64,000 nt of DNA from Chromobacterium haemolyticum DSM 19808 (GCF_000711885.1 NZ_JONK01000014.1:1-64000); one strand, 5' to 3'; positions 27,868 through 38,161 are shown, counted from the first letter of the stretch. Notes: generated by a model not told the origin, from the letters alone. Numbers and translations are program-made.

Positions 27868-29146
27868 CGGTTTTTACCCGCCACTCTCCAGTAAGCAGCT
27901 TTTGCATTAGGCCTCGTTTGAGGGCTTGGAATTTCTCCCGCTTTTCCGACAACAATTTCAGCTTCCAGTCTGAAGCTGCCAAAATAGTCCCGATGTGGGC
28001 CTGTTCAGCGTCCGTTGGCAGTGGAATAGCGAATTCTCTAATACGAGTGAGGGCCAGTTTAGGCTGAGCGTTTGAAGTTGCCTCTCGTGCTATTGCATCC
28101 TGAATGGCTTCAGAGCACAGGCAGTAAAACAGGTAGTCCCGATGGATTTTGATGCTGGTGAGCTTATCAGCGTTCTCGGTCAGGTTCGCACCGTCTAACT
28201 CAGCTGGCACGATGCCAACAATACCCAGTGTGCCGGCTACCGTGATAAAGATGTCGTCCTTGGAAATTGTGTACCGCGCAATACTTGGCTGAATGTGCGA
28301 GGGAACGTAAAGGATGCCCTTGGTATCAACGCCACCCATATACATGTCGGTCACACGAATGTATGGGTAACCGGTGTTTTCTTCGGTAAGTGTTTCGCCC
28401 TTGGGTAATCGCTTGCCGCCCTTTACTTCGCAAACATCCCCAACGGTTGTGACCGTCCACCCCGCCGGAATCTCTCCCAGCTCACTGTCCTTGAACTCGG
28501 TGTGCGGCACCCAGCGGCCATCGGCATCTTGAGTGCCGACACCCCGGCTGAACAGGGTCTGCATCAGCCCGCGCTTGAGAGTCTGTGTGGCTTCAATCTG
28601 GCGTGCAATCACGTCCAGCTTGTCGTCCACGGCCGTCAGGATGGCGGCGATTTTCTGTTGTTCGGGGAGTGGAGGGAGCGGCAGCTTCAACTGCGATAGA
28701 TGGTCATAGTAGATGCGCACCCTAACGCTGCCGTCACCGGAGGTGCCAACGAACGTCTGCCACGCGTGTGAATAACGAAAGTGGTCTAGGTACTCGGGTA
28801 GCAGCCGTTGCGATACGACCTCGAAGACAACGTAATCGGGACTCACCATCACTGGATGCTGCACTTTGTTCCGAGCAATGGAACCGATATTTAAACGCAT
28901 CGGGTTATATGCGAACGCATTTACAGGCACCAACTTGCAACGGTCAGTTGAGTTGCCTTTCACTCTTTCGCGCATTGGCACAAGCCCGGCGGTCTTTAGG
29001 ACCCCGCAAAGTAAGCTGTCATCTAACTGAGCACCATTTCGATGCCTACTCTCGATAGATACATCTGCCAACGTAACCGTTTCCCAATCGCGGAAAGCCT
29101 CACCTAATTGATGCGCATCGTTTGCCTCAGCTACTTCCGCGCTCAT
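27854..29146 (-). CDS. hsdS: Type I restriction specificity subunit HsdS
   Basis: 430-residue DNA-recognition subunit with two target-recognition domains. Each half ends in a conserved helix region: [20 protein letters not shown] with KRGLMQTLF for the first and [20 protein letters not shown] with KRGLMQKLL for the second. The first recognition domain covers about residues 20-160, the second about 220-360 ([20 protein letters not shown] is its typical opening). The start overlaps the hsdM stop by four bases (ATGA), ensuring coupled translation. The recognition sequence cannot be read from the protein by eye. Confidence 0.95.
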   Translation of the reverse strand: MSAEVAEANDAHQLGEAFRDWETVTLADVSIESRHRNGAQLDDSLLCGVLKTAGLVPMRERVKGNSTDRCKLVPVNAFAYNPMRLNIGSIARNKVQHPVMVSPDYVVFEVVSQRLLPEYLDHFRYSHAWQTFVGTSGDGSVRVRIYYDHLSQLKLPLPPLPEQQKIAAILTAVDDKLDVIARQIEATQTLKRGLMQTLFSRGVGTQDADGRWVPHTEFKDSELGEIPAGWTVTTVGDVCEVKGGKRLPKGETLTEENTGYPYIRVTDMYMGGVDTKGILYVPSHIQPSIARYTISKDDIFITVAGTLGIVGIVPAELDGANLTENADKLTSIKIHRDYLFYCLCSEAIQDAIAREATSNAQPKLALTRIREFAIPLPTDAEQAHIGTILAASDWKLKLLSEKREKFQALKRGLMQKLLTGEWRVKTDEIL

Positions 29147-30762
29147 GCCTCAGACTCCAGCAAGCCCAACTCCGTCAGATACCCATTCAGCCGCGCATCA
29201 ATTTGCGCTTCTTCCTCGGCCAGCGCCGCCAGTTGCGCCAAGGTGGCGCCCACATCGACGGCTTCTTCGGTCTCGCCGTTGTCGATGTAGCGGGCAATGT
29301 TGAGGTTGCCGTCATTGCTGCGGATTTCGTCCAGCGTGACCACCCGGCAATAGTTCTCGACCTCGGTCTGGTGCTCAAACGCAGCTTTGTGCGTGCTGGC
29401 GATGTGGGCGATGTCCTCGGGGCGCAGGCTGTTCTGGGCCTTGCCTTCAAGGTAGTCGCGGCTGGCGTCGATGATGATGACCTTGCCCTTGAGCGCAGCG
29501 GGCTTGCGCTTGTTCAGGACCAGCACACAGGCTGGAATGCCGGTGTTATAGAACAGCGCCGAGGGCAGGCCGATGATGGCCTCGATGAGGTCGCCGGGCT
29601 GGTTGCCGCTGGCAGCGTCGGTGCCGAACAGCAGTCCCTCGCGAATCTTGCCTTCCTCGCCACTGCGGAACAGCACGCCGTGGGGAAGTATGACGCCCAT
29701 GCGGCCATCTGCCTTGAGGCTGGCCAGCATGTGCTGGGCGAAGGCCAAGTCAGCATAGCCACGGGGCGGAATGCCGTAGACGAAGCGCCCATATTGGTCG
29801 GAGACCTGTTTGTAATTCGGGGCCTTGGGTTTCTTGTCGCTGTCCTGTTCCGCCTCTTTGGCCAGTTCCAGCGGCGCCCACCAGGCCTTGGCCGAGAACG
29901 GCGGATTGGCAATCACTCGGTCGAAGGTCTTGAGATAGTCGCCATCGAGGTGCTTGGGTTCAACCAAGGTGTCGCCGCGTTCAATCTCGGCCCGCATATT
30001 GTGCAGGTAAAGGTTCAGCTTGGCGATGGCCCAGGTGCCGAGGTTTTTCTCTTGCCCGTACAGCAGCACGTTGGGCTTGTCGCCCAACAGGGTGCCGCCG
30101 GGTAGCTTGGCAATATGGTGCGCGCTTTCCACCAACATGCCGCCACTGCCACAGGTAGGGTCGTACACGCTCATGCCGGGTTGCGGGTCGAGCAGTTCCA
30201 CCACCAGTTGCACCACACCTTTGGGGGTGTAGAACTCGCCACCCTTTTTACCTGCATCGTCGGCGAACTGCTTGATGAGGTATTCGTAGGCGTCGCCTAG
30301 CATGTCGGCCTTGTAGAGGTCATCATTGCCCAGCTGGTACTGATTGAAGTGGCGCAGCAGCCGTTGCAGGGTGTGGTCGGACAGCACGCGCTTGTCGCCA
30401 TACTGGGTGGCGGTGAGCACGTGTTGCAGGTCATTGCCCTTCACCCCGGCTTCGATGTAGTAGAACGCCTTGTCCAGCGCTTCGCCAATGTTTTCGGTAC
30501 GGGTAACCAACCATTCCCAGCGAGCCGTCCCCGGAAACGCGCCGATGTCGTCACAGACTTCGGCGTCGGCTTCTTCCCGACTGATACCTTCCTCGGCCAT
30601 CAGCTTGTTCACGCGCTCCTCGAATACATCGTTGAAACGCTTCAGGAACAGCAGGCCGAAGATATAGTTTTTGAAGTCGGACGAGTCGATGGAGCCGCGC
30701 AGGATGTTGGCGGACTCCCAAAGCCACGATTCGAGGGCTTCGAGGGTAAGTTTATTGGCCAT
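29143..30762 (-). CDS. hsdM: Type I restriction-modification methyltransferase HsdM
   Basis: 539-residue adenine-N6 methyltransferase. The N-terminal helical domain ([20 protein letters not shown]) matches HsdM_N; SAM-binding motif I is [12 protein letters not shown] near residue 200, and the catalytic motif IV is RVIANPPF near 290. It modifies host DNA with HsdS and forms the core of the restriction complex with HsdR. It is the first gene of the operon. The upstream region carries a TATAAT-like box on the minus strand inside an inverted repeat (30799-30817), suggesting a regulated promoter. Length and motifs are complete. Confidence 0.95.
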   Translation of the reverse strand: MANKLTLEALESWLWESANILRGSIDSSDFKNYIFGLLFLKRFNDVFEERVNKLMAEEGISREEADAEVCDDIGAFPGTARWEWLVTRTENIGEALDKAFYYIEAGVKGNDLQHVLTATQYGDKRVLSDHTLQRLLRHFNQYQLGNDDLYKADMLGDAYEYLIKQFADDAGKKGGEFYTPKGVVQLVVELLDPQPGMSVYDPTCGSGGMLVESAHHIAKLPGGTLLGDKPNVLLYGQEKNLGTWAIAKLNLYLHNMRAEIERGDTLVEPKHLDGDYLKTFDRVIANPPFSAKAWWAPLELAKEAEQDSDKKPKAPNYKQVSDQYGRFVYGIPPRGYADLAFAQHMLASLKADGRMGVILPHGVLFRSGEEGKIREGLLFGTDAASGNQPGDLIEAIIGLPSALFYNTGIPACVLVLNKRKPAALKGKVIIIDASRDYLEGKAQNSLRPEDIAHIASTHKAAFEHQTEVENYCRVVTLDEIRSNDGNLNIARYIDNGETEEAVDVGATLAQLAALAEEEAQIDARLNGYLTELGLLESEA

Positions 30763-30798
30763 GATGTTTCTCGTTGCGTTTTGAAGCTCAGTGCGTAG

Positions 30799-30817
30799 GG
30801 GGCATATTATAGGCCCC
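30799..30817 (-). promoter_or_regulatory. Probable hsdM promoter -10 box within an inverted repeat
   Basis: On the minus strand a consensus TATAAT (30806-30811) is enclosed by GGGGC and GCCCC arms (30813-30817 and 30799-30803). It lies about 37 bases upstream of the hsdM start. A repressor that binds the repeat would block the promoter directly. No strong -35 match is seen. Confidence 0.45.
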
Positions 30818-30835
30818 TTACATTGGTTGGTATGT

Positions 30836-31744
30836 TCACGCCATCCTCCACAAACTGCGCTGCCGCCAATCCACCGGGAATCCCATTAACGTCGTATCAA
30901 TCTCCAGATGCGCCGCAATCAGGGCCTGGATTTGTCGGCTCCAGGCATGGTTCGGGCTCATCAGGTCGAGCAGGTACACTAGCATGGTCAGGGTGTTGTA
31001 CAGCAGCTGGGGCTCTGCGGGGTTAAACGCGGCTACAATGTCTTTCGGCTTCTTTTTGGGAAGTGTGAAACGCAATGCGAAACGTCGGTTCCACACCCGG
31101 CCGTGATGGGCGCAGTGGTTGCGAACAATCGTCAGGTGGTGGGTGAACGAGCACAGGACTCGTTCATCCAAGCCGTATGCATTGGCAATCGCTTGCCGGT
31201 CTTCCGCCGCTGCTAGATTCTTGAGCCAATGAGACAGGTCCCCGAACATCATCAGCTCACAAGCAACCCAGATGGGCGGGGTGTTCAGCTCAGGGTAACG
31301 GTCTCGATAATGCTCGGCAAAGGTCTCACGGCTACTCTGGTACTCCTTAAGCAGCTTGCCCTGGCTGATACCCCAGGCAACTTGGTCGTGAAATAGGGAG
31401 GCGTCATCATGCGCAAAGGCACCATAGCGGTCAGCCAGATACTGAGCAAACGTCGTGCGCAGCGAGATTTCGACCCGCTCAATGGCATCCAGTAGCAACA
31501 AGCGCAGCTCGCGGTCGAACACATAGATGGCCAATACCGTGTCAAAGTTGGTGCCGGGGGCAAAGACGTGGTCGTCCCCGTTGGTGGGCTCGGTCTCGAA
31601 TGGCAACCAATAGGCCCGCAAGCGGTAGTAATTGATATGAGTGAGGTAGTGCTTGGCGCGGTCGCGGTCGGGAAACGTCATGCCGCGCTTTTGCAGCAGG
31701 TCGATTTGTGCGTCAACGCTGAGGGACGGTTTAAGAAAGGTCAT
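30836..31744 (-). CDS. Abi_2 (AbiD/AbiF)-family abortive infection protein
   Basis: 302 residues of the Abi_2 family, related to lactococcal AbiD/AbiF. Typical features: [20 protein letters not shown] at the start, [38 protein letters not shown], and near the C-terminus [17 protein letters not shown]. The RNHCAH stretch fits the R(x4)H motif of HEPN RNases, so RNA cleavage during infection is plausible; this is family-based inference. The ATG at 31744 is chosen because the family begins there; the frame extends to 31855 without conserved sequence. It lies as a separate unit between hsdM and the M-S fusion gene, both on the same strand. Confidence 0.85.
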   Translation of the reverse strand: MTFLKPSLSVDAQIDLLQKRGMTFPDRDRAKHYLTHINYYRLRAYWLPFETEPTNGDDHVFAPGTNFDTVLAIYVFDRELRLLLLDAIERVEISLRTTFAQYLADRYGAFAHDDASLFHDQVAWGISQGKLLKEYQSSRETFAEHYRDRYPELNTPPIWVACELMMFGDLSHWLKNLAAAEDRQAIANAYGLDERVLCSFTHHLTIVRNHCAHHGRVWNRRFALRFTLPKKKPKDIVAAFNPAEPQLLYNTLTMLVYLLDLMSPNHAWSRQIQALIAAHLEIDTTLMGFPVDWRQRSLWRMA

Positions 31745-31932
31745 TTCCGCCGCCAGAAATGAGAAACCCGCCTGGTGCGCATCGTGGAGAGGCGTGGCGG
31801 GTGTTGTTACGCATATGGTACTCATTGAGTACGCAAATGTCCACCGCTCCCGCACACGCCTTCCATAAAGTATTGTTTTTATTCATGCCTTTAGCCCCTT
31901 GAAGTCATCTCTATGGTTGTGATGCCGACATG

Positions 31933-33705
31933 TCATGGCTTGCCTAATGTGGCCGGCCAGCGTTGCCGTGCAATGTCCGTCATCTCCCCTTCCAGACTGG
32001 CTATCTGCTGCTCAAGCTCACAGAGTCGGTCATAGTCCTGCAGGATTTCCTGGCAACGTTCTGCCGATGGCATCGGTATCGACACCGCTCCTAGGAGAGT
32101 TTTGGGGCTAATGTGCGGCACCCCCGCGCCTACTTGAAGGCCAGCTAGTTGTGCTTGGCCGTGGGGCGACCGGAGGTACATGACCAGAACCTCAGCAGGC
32201 AGGTGTTTATTTGGTTGCTTGGGGTTCAGGCGCAACGCGAGGCAACTCTGTGACACGACGGTGGGTCTGTTCTGTGCCGACCCACCCATCAGCGCAACAC
32301 GCCCGACTGAGCCTTTGATGGCAATCACGACATCTCCGGGTTTAACCAGCGTCGCCGCTCTAGGTTCTGATTTCAGGTAGGTGGTCTTTTCGATGGTGTT
32401 ATTGATAGGTTGCCATTTATTCAGGTCCGGCAAGCCTACTTCTGTAACCTCGAGCGCACTCTTTTCCTTTGAGGTTGCGGGCGGTCTTACCGCTTCACAG
32501 AGGTCCCCAAGCTTGACTACCTCATCGCCCAAGTCAGTCACTCGCCGCAAATAGCGGGAGGGGGCAAAGCTATGTTCGTTTTCTGCAATTTCCTCGCAGC
32601 TGACCCAGCTGGACTTATCCGACGCTTGCTGTTCAAGCACCATCACCCGAGCGGCTGACAAAATATCACCGGCCTCTTGAAGGGAGCGGCGACCGCTGAC
32701 AAGGTCCGCCATGAAAACGGTATCGGTTGGCCCAACTGCATTAAACATGAGGATGGCACCAGAAAGGGCGGTAGCGCCGAGTGTTCCCGGAGGCAATGCG
32801 ACAACAGTTTGGAGTGCGCGGGATTGATTGCCTAGCAGGTATTCACGCAAGCGCTGCTCTTGGCCTAGCGCGAACAAAACCCCTTGTAATGTTACAAAAA
32901 CCACTCGCTGGTTAATGCGATTCACGAATTCAAATAAGGCCCAGGACTCGCTACGCGTGAACCGCTCATAGGGGCGAGTCCTCGTAACGTCCCAACTCCA
33001 CACACGGCCATTTTTTACTGGCATGCCGAATGGAGGCACAACGAGGCCATAGTCCGCACGCAGCTCGAGATACCCCATCACGTCGCCTCCACTCTCAGTC
33101 CGAACGGATGGCGGCTGTGGCTGACCTGTTTCAATCGTCAAAAGGAGTTGTCGGATGAGCGGCCAGGATGCCAAGGGAGACGTTGCAAGAACACGCCAAC
33201 CACGGCGGAGTGCTTCGACGGTTAGCTGTCCTTTGACGTCGAATGGAATCCAGACCTCACTGTCCGGCGGAGCATCAACCATATCCATCAGCAGAGAAGA
33301 CATTTCAGGTATAAAAGTGCCTTCTGCATAGTCTCTGCGGCCAGAAGATTCGGACAGACAAGGCAGAACATCCCACCGCTGCACCCCAAGCTCCATTTCC
33401 AGGCCGGAAACAATATCCGCAGCTGCTACTCGTCGACTGACATCATTCCCAACTGCCGAAGACCAGGGTGCGCTAATCAGGTTATGCGCTTCCGCGGGGA
33501 ATCCTGCGTCTACCAGCTTTTCCCACGCATGTGGTTCGACCAATTCACGAACAGCAAAGACGCCCCCAGCTTGTTGCAGGGCAACCATGCGCCCAGCAGC
33601 GAGCCAGGTCAGAGCGAACAGTTGGGCGTCATGGGCGCCGTCAAGACGCGCAAGGTCAGCCAGTTGCCAGTAAGCCTTTGTTGCGGGGGTGTCGGTTCGT
33701 GCCAT
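31933..33705 (-). CDS. Fusion of degenerate N6-methylase-like domain and HsdS-type specificity domain
   Basis: 590 residues. The first about 380 residues resemble a type I/IIG N6-adenine methylase fold, but motif I (DPxCGSGG in active enzymes) is replaced by a PFDVKGQLT-like segment and the catalytic NPPF is VPPF in YGLVVPPFGMPV, so methylation activity is doubtful. The C-terminal about 190 residues form a single HsdS-like recognition half: VVKLGDLCEAVRPPATSKEK, KPGDVVIAIKGSVGRVAL, VVSQSCLALRLNP, HGQAQLAGLQVGAGVPHISP, and a terminal coiled coil. It could be a DNA-reading component of an unusual defence system or a decayed modification enzyme. No matching restriction subunit is next to it. The ATG at 33705 is preferred because a promoter (-35 at 33763-33768, -10 at 33740-33745) overlaps the earlier ATG at 33741. 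Confidence 0.65.
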   Translation of the reverse strand: MARTDTPATKAYWQLADLARLDGAHDAQLFALTWLAAGRMVALQQAGGVFAVRELVEPHAWEKLVDAGFPAEAHNLISAPWSSAVGNDVSRRVAAADIVSGLEMELGVQRWDVLPCLSESSGRRDYAEGTFIPEMSSLLMDMVDAPPDSEVWIPFDVKGQLTVEALRRGWRVLATSPLASWPLIRQLLLTIETGQPQPPSVRTESGGDVMGYLELRADYGLVVPPFGMPVKNGRVWSWDVTRTRPYERFTRSESWALFEFVNRINQRVVFVTLQGVLFALGQEQRLREYLLGNQSRALQTVVALPPGTLGATALSGAILMFNAVGPTDTVFMADLVSGRRSLQEAGDILSAARVMVLEQQASDKSSWVSCEEIAENEHSFAPSRYLRRVTDLGDEVVKLGDLCEAVRPPATSKEKSALEVTEVGLPDLNKWQPINNTIEKTTYLKSEPRAATLVKPGDVVIAIKGSVGRVALMGGSAQNRPTVVSQSCLALRLNPKQPNKHLPAEVLVMYLRSPHGQAQLAGLQVGAGVPHISPKTLLGAVSIPMPSAERCQEILQDYDRLCELEQQIASLEGEMTDIARQRWPATLGKP

Positions 33706-33769
33706 GGTGTGTTGGAAAGCACTGGATTGCGATATCCCCATAGTATCAGCGTGCAATTAGCAATGCAAG

Positions 33770-33787
33770 TTCGTAGCTCGCTACGAA
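33770..33787. promoter_or_regulatory. Perfect 8-bp inverted repeat upstream of the M-S fusion gene
   Basis: TTCGTAGC (33770-33777) and GCTACGAA (33780-33787) are exact inverted repeats with a two-base spacer. The site abuts the -35 region of the putative promoter of the M-S fusion gene. It looks like the operator of a dimeric regulator, but no regulator gene is adjacent; the candidate may have been lost when the neighbouring transposon module arrived. Confidence 0.6.
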
Positions 33788-34012
33788 AAAAGAGGAGGAG
33801 AGAGGAAAGAAGGGAACGTTGCTAATCCAGGTCGCTGTCTCGCAATCGCTTGAAGTGGGATAGGCTGCGCCCTAAACTGAAACATACGGCTTGGTATGCC
33901 GTGCAAACCCTGTTTTGACATGCGATTGCGCCCTTCCCGCCTCCAATGGGATGTCATGCCCTTTTTATGAGAGGGTATGGAGTTGGGCGGGATGGTTATC
34001 TCAAATAGATAT

Positions 34013-34360
34013 TTAGTCTGGCTGGATTGGCTTGTCTTCCTGCGACGAGGATGCGTCTTTGTTCTGCTGCAGGACATACAAGCAGGCCAACATAAAGCCG
34101 GCGCTGAAATTTCCCCGGTTGATGCGCCGGTTGAGTACCGCCGCGCTTCGCCTGATACCCAAGGGCTTCAGCGCAGCAGACAATTCCTGGTAGCCCCAGC
34201 CCCGTTTGAGCATCGCTTGCTTCACCATGCGGTAAGCCTCCATTCCCCACTCTTCTGCCGCCGCACCCTCTGTCTTGGCCTCTCCCTGCTTGGTCAGGGA
34301 AATCGGCCTTCCTACCTTGTTGATTATCACCATCCACTCCTGGGCAAGCTGGCTCGCCAT
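34013..34360 (-). CDS. DUF6471 small protein
   Basis: 115 residues with a DUF6471 core: YRMVKQAMLKRGWGYQELSA, LKPLGIRRSAAVLNRRINRG, NFSAGFMLACLYVLQ. The pattern (a helix-turn-helix-like region with NRRINRGNFSA) suggests DNA binding, but no function is established. It is divergent from the TnsAB gene with about 76 bases between starts, so it could regulate the transposition genes; two GTCAATT direct repeats ten bases apart (34362-34378) lie at its start. The frame extends six bases to a TTG at 34366; the ATG at 34360 is preferred. Confidence 0.65.
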   Translation of the reverse strand: MASQLAQEWMVIINKVGRPISLTKQGEAKTEGAAAEEWGMEAYRMVKQAMLKRGWGYQELSAALKPLGIRRSAAVLNRRINRGNFSAGFMLACLYVLQQNKDASSSQEDKPIQPD

Positions 34361-34436
34361 GGTCAATTAGAGTCAATTTTGGCACGACAGCGCTCAAGCT
34401 GGTTATACCTCAGCCCAAACATAATTGAGGCAGAAC

Positions 34437-37157
34437 ATGCTTGAGAAACCCCTGCGAGAGCGTCTGCTGGACCGGCTTGGCACACCGTCAGCCGGTATGC
34501 GGCTGATTCTGGATGCCGTGAAGTACGCTCCCGTGCGCAAGGTTGAGTCCCGCGGTGGCGGTAATGTCATCACGCCGCTGCAGAGCCGCAAGATGCAGCG
34601 CACCGTGGAAACGGAAAGCCGACACCTAGAATTCCCTGTGGCGGTCAGCCTGGAGCATGACCCGGCGGTGCTCGAATACTATCCCCAGCCGAGCCAGCTC
34701 AAGTTCGAGGTCATCGATGCCGATGGCGAAATCCACGCCATCGACCATATACCGGACTTCCTGGTCGTCACCGAGCGTGAAGTCTGGTTCCTGGAGTGCA
34801 AGCCCTGGAGCAAGCTCGAGAAACTGGCTCAGCGCTACCCCTGGCGCTATCAACTCGACCCGGACAATCACTGGCGTGCCCCACTGATTGAAGAGTGGTT
34901 GGCAGCGCGCGGGATTGGCTACCGAATCCAGACTGACCGAGACATCCCGCAACGCCGTATCGAGAACACCCTGTTCCTCGAGGACTACCTCGACCCAAGC
35001 GCGCCGCCATGCCCGGTCGACATAGCCGTGCGGGTCCAAGAAGCATTGGTCGCGGATGCCACCCTTTATCTGGCTGAACTCTACGACAAAGCCGATTGCC
35101 GGCCGGATGAGGTCTTCAAGCTGATTGCAGACGGACAACTGGTCGCCGAGATAGACTTTGCCGCTCTTAGCGAGCCAACCCGCTGCCGGGTGTTTCGGGA
35201 CACGGCGGTACGAGACTTTGAACGGGCCCGGCAACGTCCGACGCCCTTTGCCATACCGGGTGTCGTCGACATCAAAGTCGGCGCCCATCTCGTGTATGAC
35301 CAGCAGCCCTACAAAGTAGTCTTGGTGGGCGGTAGCAAGGTCATTCTTGAATCCGAAGATGGTAAGTCTGTAGAAACCGAGCTTGAAACCTTAGAAAAGC
35401 TCGTGGCCCAGCAAAATCTCCTGATAACCAACGAAGCCTCGTTGGGCCAGGAACCGGTCCGCCTTTCAGACTACACCGAAAGTGAGCTGAAAATGGCCTT
35501 GAGCCGATTGAACGGACTCGAGAACATCTCCCTGCCCAATCGGACTCAGCGCCGACATCTCAAAGCGCTCGGCCTCGCTAAATTGGCGGGTGCTGACGAA
35601 TTGATAGCCCTGGTGCCGCGGCTGCGCGACCGCGGCAATCGCAACCCGCGCCTGAGCCCCGAACAGGAATCTGCCATGGAGCAGGTCATTCGGGACGAGT
35701 ATCTGACCAGCAACGCCCCCAATGCCCGGCATTGCCACCGCAAGCTCGTTATTTTGTGTGCCCAACTCGGCATCAAGGCCCCGTCCTACCCGACGCTGAT
35801 TGAGCGCATCGAGGCTCTTCCACAAAAGCAGGCCGACCGAGCCCGCCATGGCAATCGGGTCGCGTATCAAAATGCGGAGTTCGTCAATGTCCTGCATGCC
35901 GATACACCGGTACACGGTTCTCGAGCCTTCCAGTACGTGCACATGGACCATACCGAACTCGACATCGAACTGGTGTCTGCAAAGAACGGCAAGCCATTAG
36001 GTCGTCCGTGGCTCTCTTTCGCCATCGATGCATTCACTCGGCGAATCCTCGGCCTGTACCTGTCGTACGACCCGCCGTCGTATCGCTCGAACATGATGCT
36101 GCTGCGAGACATCGTTCGCCGCCATCGCCGCTTGCCGCAGTTCATTGTGGTGGATAACGGAGCGGACTTCCGCAGTGAAGACTTCAAGCACTTCTGCGCG
36201 CTGATGCGCATTCACCTGCGTTACCGTCCTGCCGGCCGTCCGCGCCATGGTTCGGTGATGGAACGCATCTTCGGTCGCGCGCACACCGAGTATGTGCATA
36301 ACCTGGCCGGCAATACGAAAGCCATGAAAGCCGTGCGCAGTACGACGGGCAAGTTTCTGCCGTCACGCTTGGCCGAGTGGACGCTCCAGGCCATGTATTA
36401 CGGTCTCGAATACTGGGCCTTCACCTACTACGACAATGAGGTGCATTCCGCTTTGGGGCTGAGTCCCCATGATGCCTTCATGCGCAGCCAGTCCTTGTCC
36501 GGGAGCCGTGAGCACCGCATCGTCACGCTGACTCAGGACTTCCTTATCCTGACTTGCCCAACCGTCAGCAGAGCGGGACTGCGCACGGTGGACCGCCAGC
36601 GTGGCATCAAAGTGCATGCCAACTACTTCTATTGGTGCCCGGAATTCTGCGACCCGAAGATGCACGGCAAGAAGCTGCCGGTGCGCTACGACCCCTGGGA
36701 TGGCGCCACCGTCTACGTCCAAATCAACAAGCGCTGGGTCCCGGCGCAGTGCAAGGCGCTGGTCAATCTGGGACAGTTGACCGAGAAAGAGCGCGAGTTG
36801 CTGTCGCAGGAAATGCGCGCTCGCTACCGGATGGACGACAACGACGAGCCATCCCTGCAGCGACTGACCGAGTTCATGCAAGTGTTCACGCCGGAAGGCG
36901 CCATGGCACTGGCGTTCCAACGGCAACAGGAAAACCGCGAACTGTACCAAGGCATGGGTATTGGTGCCATCGCGCCTCCCACAAGCCAACCCGCTATCGC
37001 TCCTGCGTCAATACCAACTCAGCGACAGGCTCTGGATAGTGCCAACACCGTAAACGAAGTCCCCCCATATCAGCTCACCACTGCAAACCCGTCCAGTGAT
37101 GATGCAGACGACATCCCTGAACTCGATATCTTCTGGAATTGGAACAACCGCCTATGA
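34437..37157 (+). CDS. Tn7-like transposase, TnsA-TnsB fusion
   Basis: 906 residues that combine the two strand-cutting enzymes of Tn7-like elements. The N-terminal part (about 55-180) looks like a TnsA nuclease: Glu73 or Glu80 in SLEHDPAVLEYYPQP, Asp107 in DHIPDFLVV, and Glu120-x-Lys122 in WFLECKPW. The rest is TnsB/Mu-type: helical DNA-binding region, DDE catalytic domain with Asp504 (YVHMDHTELD), Asp573 (FIVVDNGADF) and Glu609 (GSVMERIFGR), and a Mu-type C-terminal barrel with KVHANYFYWCPEF. TnsB joins the 3' ends; TnsA cuts the 5' ends, so a cut-and-paste mode is expected. The ATG at 34437 has GAGG six bases upstream; a TTG at 34425 is possible. It overlaps tnsC by four bases. Confidence 0.88.
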   Translation: MLEKPLRERLLDRLGTPSAGMRLILDAVKYAPVRKVESRGGGNVITPLQSRKMQRTVETESRHLEFPVAVSLEHDPAVLEYYPQPSQLKFEVIDADGEIHAIDHIPDFLVVTEREVWFLECKPWSKLEKLAQRYPWRYQLDPDNHWRAPLIEEWLAARGIGYRIQTDRDIPQRRIENTLFLEDYLDPSAPPCPVDIAVRVQEALVADATLYLAELYDKADCRPDEVFKLIADGQLVAEIDFAALSEPTRCRVFRDTAVRDFERARQRPTPFAIPGVVDIKVGAHLVYDQQPYKVVLVGGSKVILESEDGKSVETELETLEKLVAQQNLLITNEASLGQEPVRLSDYTESELKMALSRLNGLENISLPNRTQRRHLKALGLAKLAGADELIALVPRLRDRGNRNPRLSPEQESAMEQVIRDEYLTSNAPNARHCHRKLVILCAQLGIKAPSYPTLIERIEALPQKQADRARHGNRVAYQNAEFVNVLHADTPVHGSRAFQYVHMDHTELDIELVSAKNGKPLGRPWLSFAIDAFTRRILGLYLSYDPPSYRSNMMLLRDIVRRHRRLPQFIVVDNGADFRSEDFKHFCALMRIHLRYRPAGRPRHGSVMERIFGRAHTEYVHNLAGNTKAMKAVRSTTGKFLPSRLAEWTLQAMYYGLEYWAFTYYDNEVHSALGLSPHDAFMRSQSLSGSREHRIVTLTQDFLILTCPTVSRAGLRTVDRQRGIKVHANYFYWCPEFCDPKMHGKKLPVRYDPWDGATVYVQINKRWVPAQCKALVNLGQLTEKERELLSQEMRARYRMDDNDEPSLQRLTEFMQVFTPEGAMALAFQRQQENRELYQGMGIGAIAPPTSQPAIAPASIPTQRQALDSANTVNEVPPYQLTTANPSSDDADDIPELDIFWNWNNRL

Positions 37158-38161
37158 CTACCCAAGCCAATACAACTCAAAATGCTACCGTCGAATCAAG
37201 CCACCTCCGTCATCCTCATCTGGCCTCAATCATCGAGGAATGCCAACTGATGCAGGAAGCAGGCAACAACGCCAACCTAATTTTACTGTGCGGCCCGACC
37301 GGCGTCGGAAAAACCACTCTAGGATATTTTCTTGTGGGTACCGAATTGCAACGCCAAACCGAGACCATGGCCACAAACCCTGGTTTTATTCCTGCCATCC
37401 GAGTGGAGGCACCAGCTTCTGGAGAGCGAGAATTTTCCTGGCGCTTGTTCTATCAACGCATCTTGCATGCTTTGGAGGGTGAACTCGACGTACCACGAAC
37501 AGCCTATAGCGTAGACCCGACAACGGGGAGACTGGTTCGTCCCACCGGAACACAATCCAATAGGCTGTCAGGACTGCGCACCGCCGTGGAGCGCTCGCTC
37601 CGGAATCGTGGCACCCGTTTTATCGTGGTCGACGAGGCTGCCCACATGATGCGCCAATGCCGTCCGAATCAACTCGAGCAACAACTCGATACGCTGAAGT
37701 CGCTATCTAATGAGTTCGGCGTGCAGTGGATTCTGCTGGGTTCGTATGACCTATTCGAACTGGCCACGCTGAACGGACAATTGGCACGCCGCACCCACGT
37801 CATTCACTTCGGCCGATACCGCGAAGATGTCCCCGAAGATGTACTCGCCTTCCGCCGCTGCCTGATAAAATTGGGGAAAGGCATGCCTGCCTTGAAAGAT
37901 GTAGATTTACAGCGCTACGCTGATGTATTTCAGCAAAACACCCTGGGCTGCATCGGCACCCTGCGAACTCTGCTCATGCGCTTGAATTTGATGGTGGCAG
38001 GAAAAGGCTGGTCAGAAGACTTGCTGTGCCGCGCGCTGATGACTGAAGCCCAAACCACGCAAATCCTGCGCGAAATTCTTGAAGGCGAAGAACGCATTGC
38101 GCCTGGACTCAAACGCAGCTTGCTACCTGCCCAGTTCGCGACGAAAACGAAGGTGGCCTGA
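37154..38161 (+). CDS. tnsC: Tn7-like transposition regulator TnsC/TniB (AAA+ ATPase)
   Basis: 335-residue AAA+ ATPase linking target selection to the transposase. Walker A GPTGVGKTT and Walker B RFIVVDEAAHM with the sensor region VQWILLGSYDLFEL are clear; arginine-rich segments follow. In Tn7-like systems it polymerises on target DNA, contacts the TniQ protein and activates TnsAB. The start at 37154 lies in the ATGA overlap with the TnsAB stop. It ends one base into tniQ (TGATG), so all three genes are translationally coupled. Confidence 0.9.
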   Translation: MTTQANTTQNATVESSHLRHPHLASIIEECQLMQEAGNNANLILLCGPTGVGKTTLGYFLVGTELQRQTETMATNPGFIPAIRVEAPASGEREFSWRLFYQRILHALEGELDVPRTAYSVDPTTGRLVRPTGTQSNRLSGLRTAVERSLRNRGTRFIVVDEAAHMMRQCRPNQLEQQLDTLKSLSNEFGVQWILLGSYDLFELATLNGQLARRTHVIHFGRYREDVPEDVLAFRRCLIKLGKGMPALKDVDLQRYADVFQQNTLGCIGTLRTLLMRLNLMVAGKGWSEDLLCRALMTEAQTTQILREILEGEERIAPGLKRSLLPAQFATKTKVA

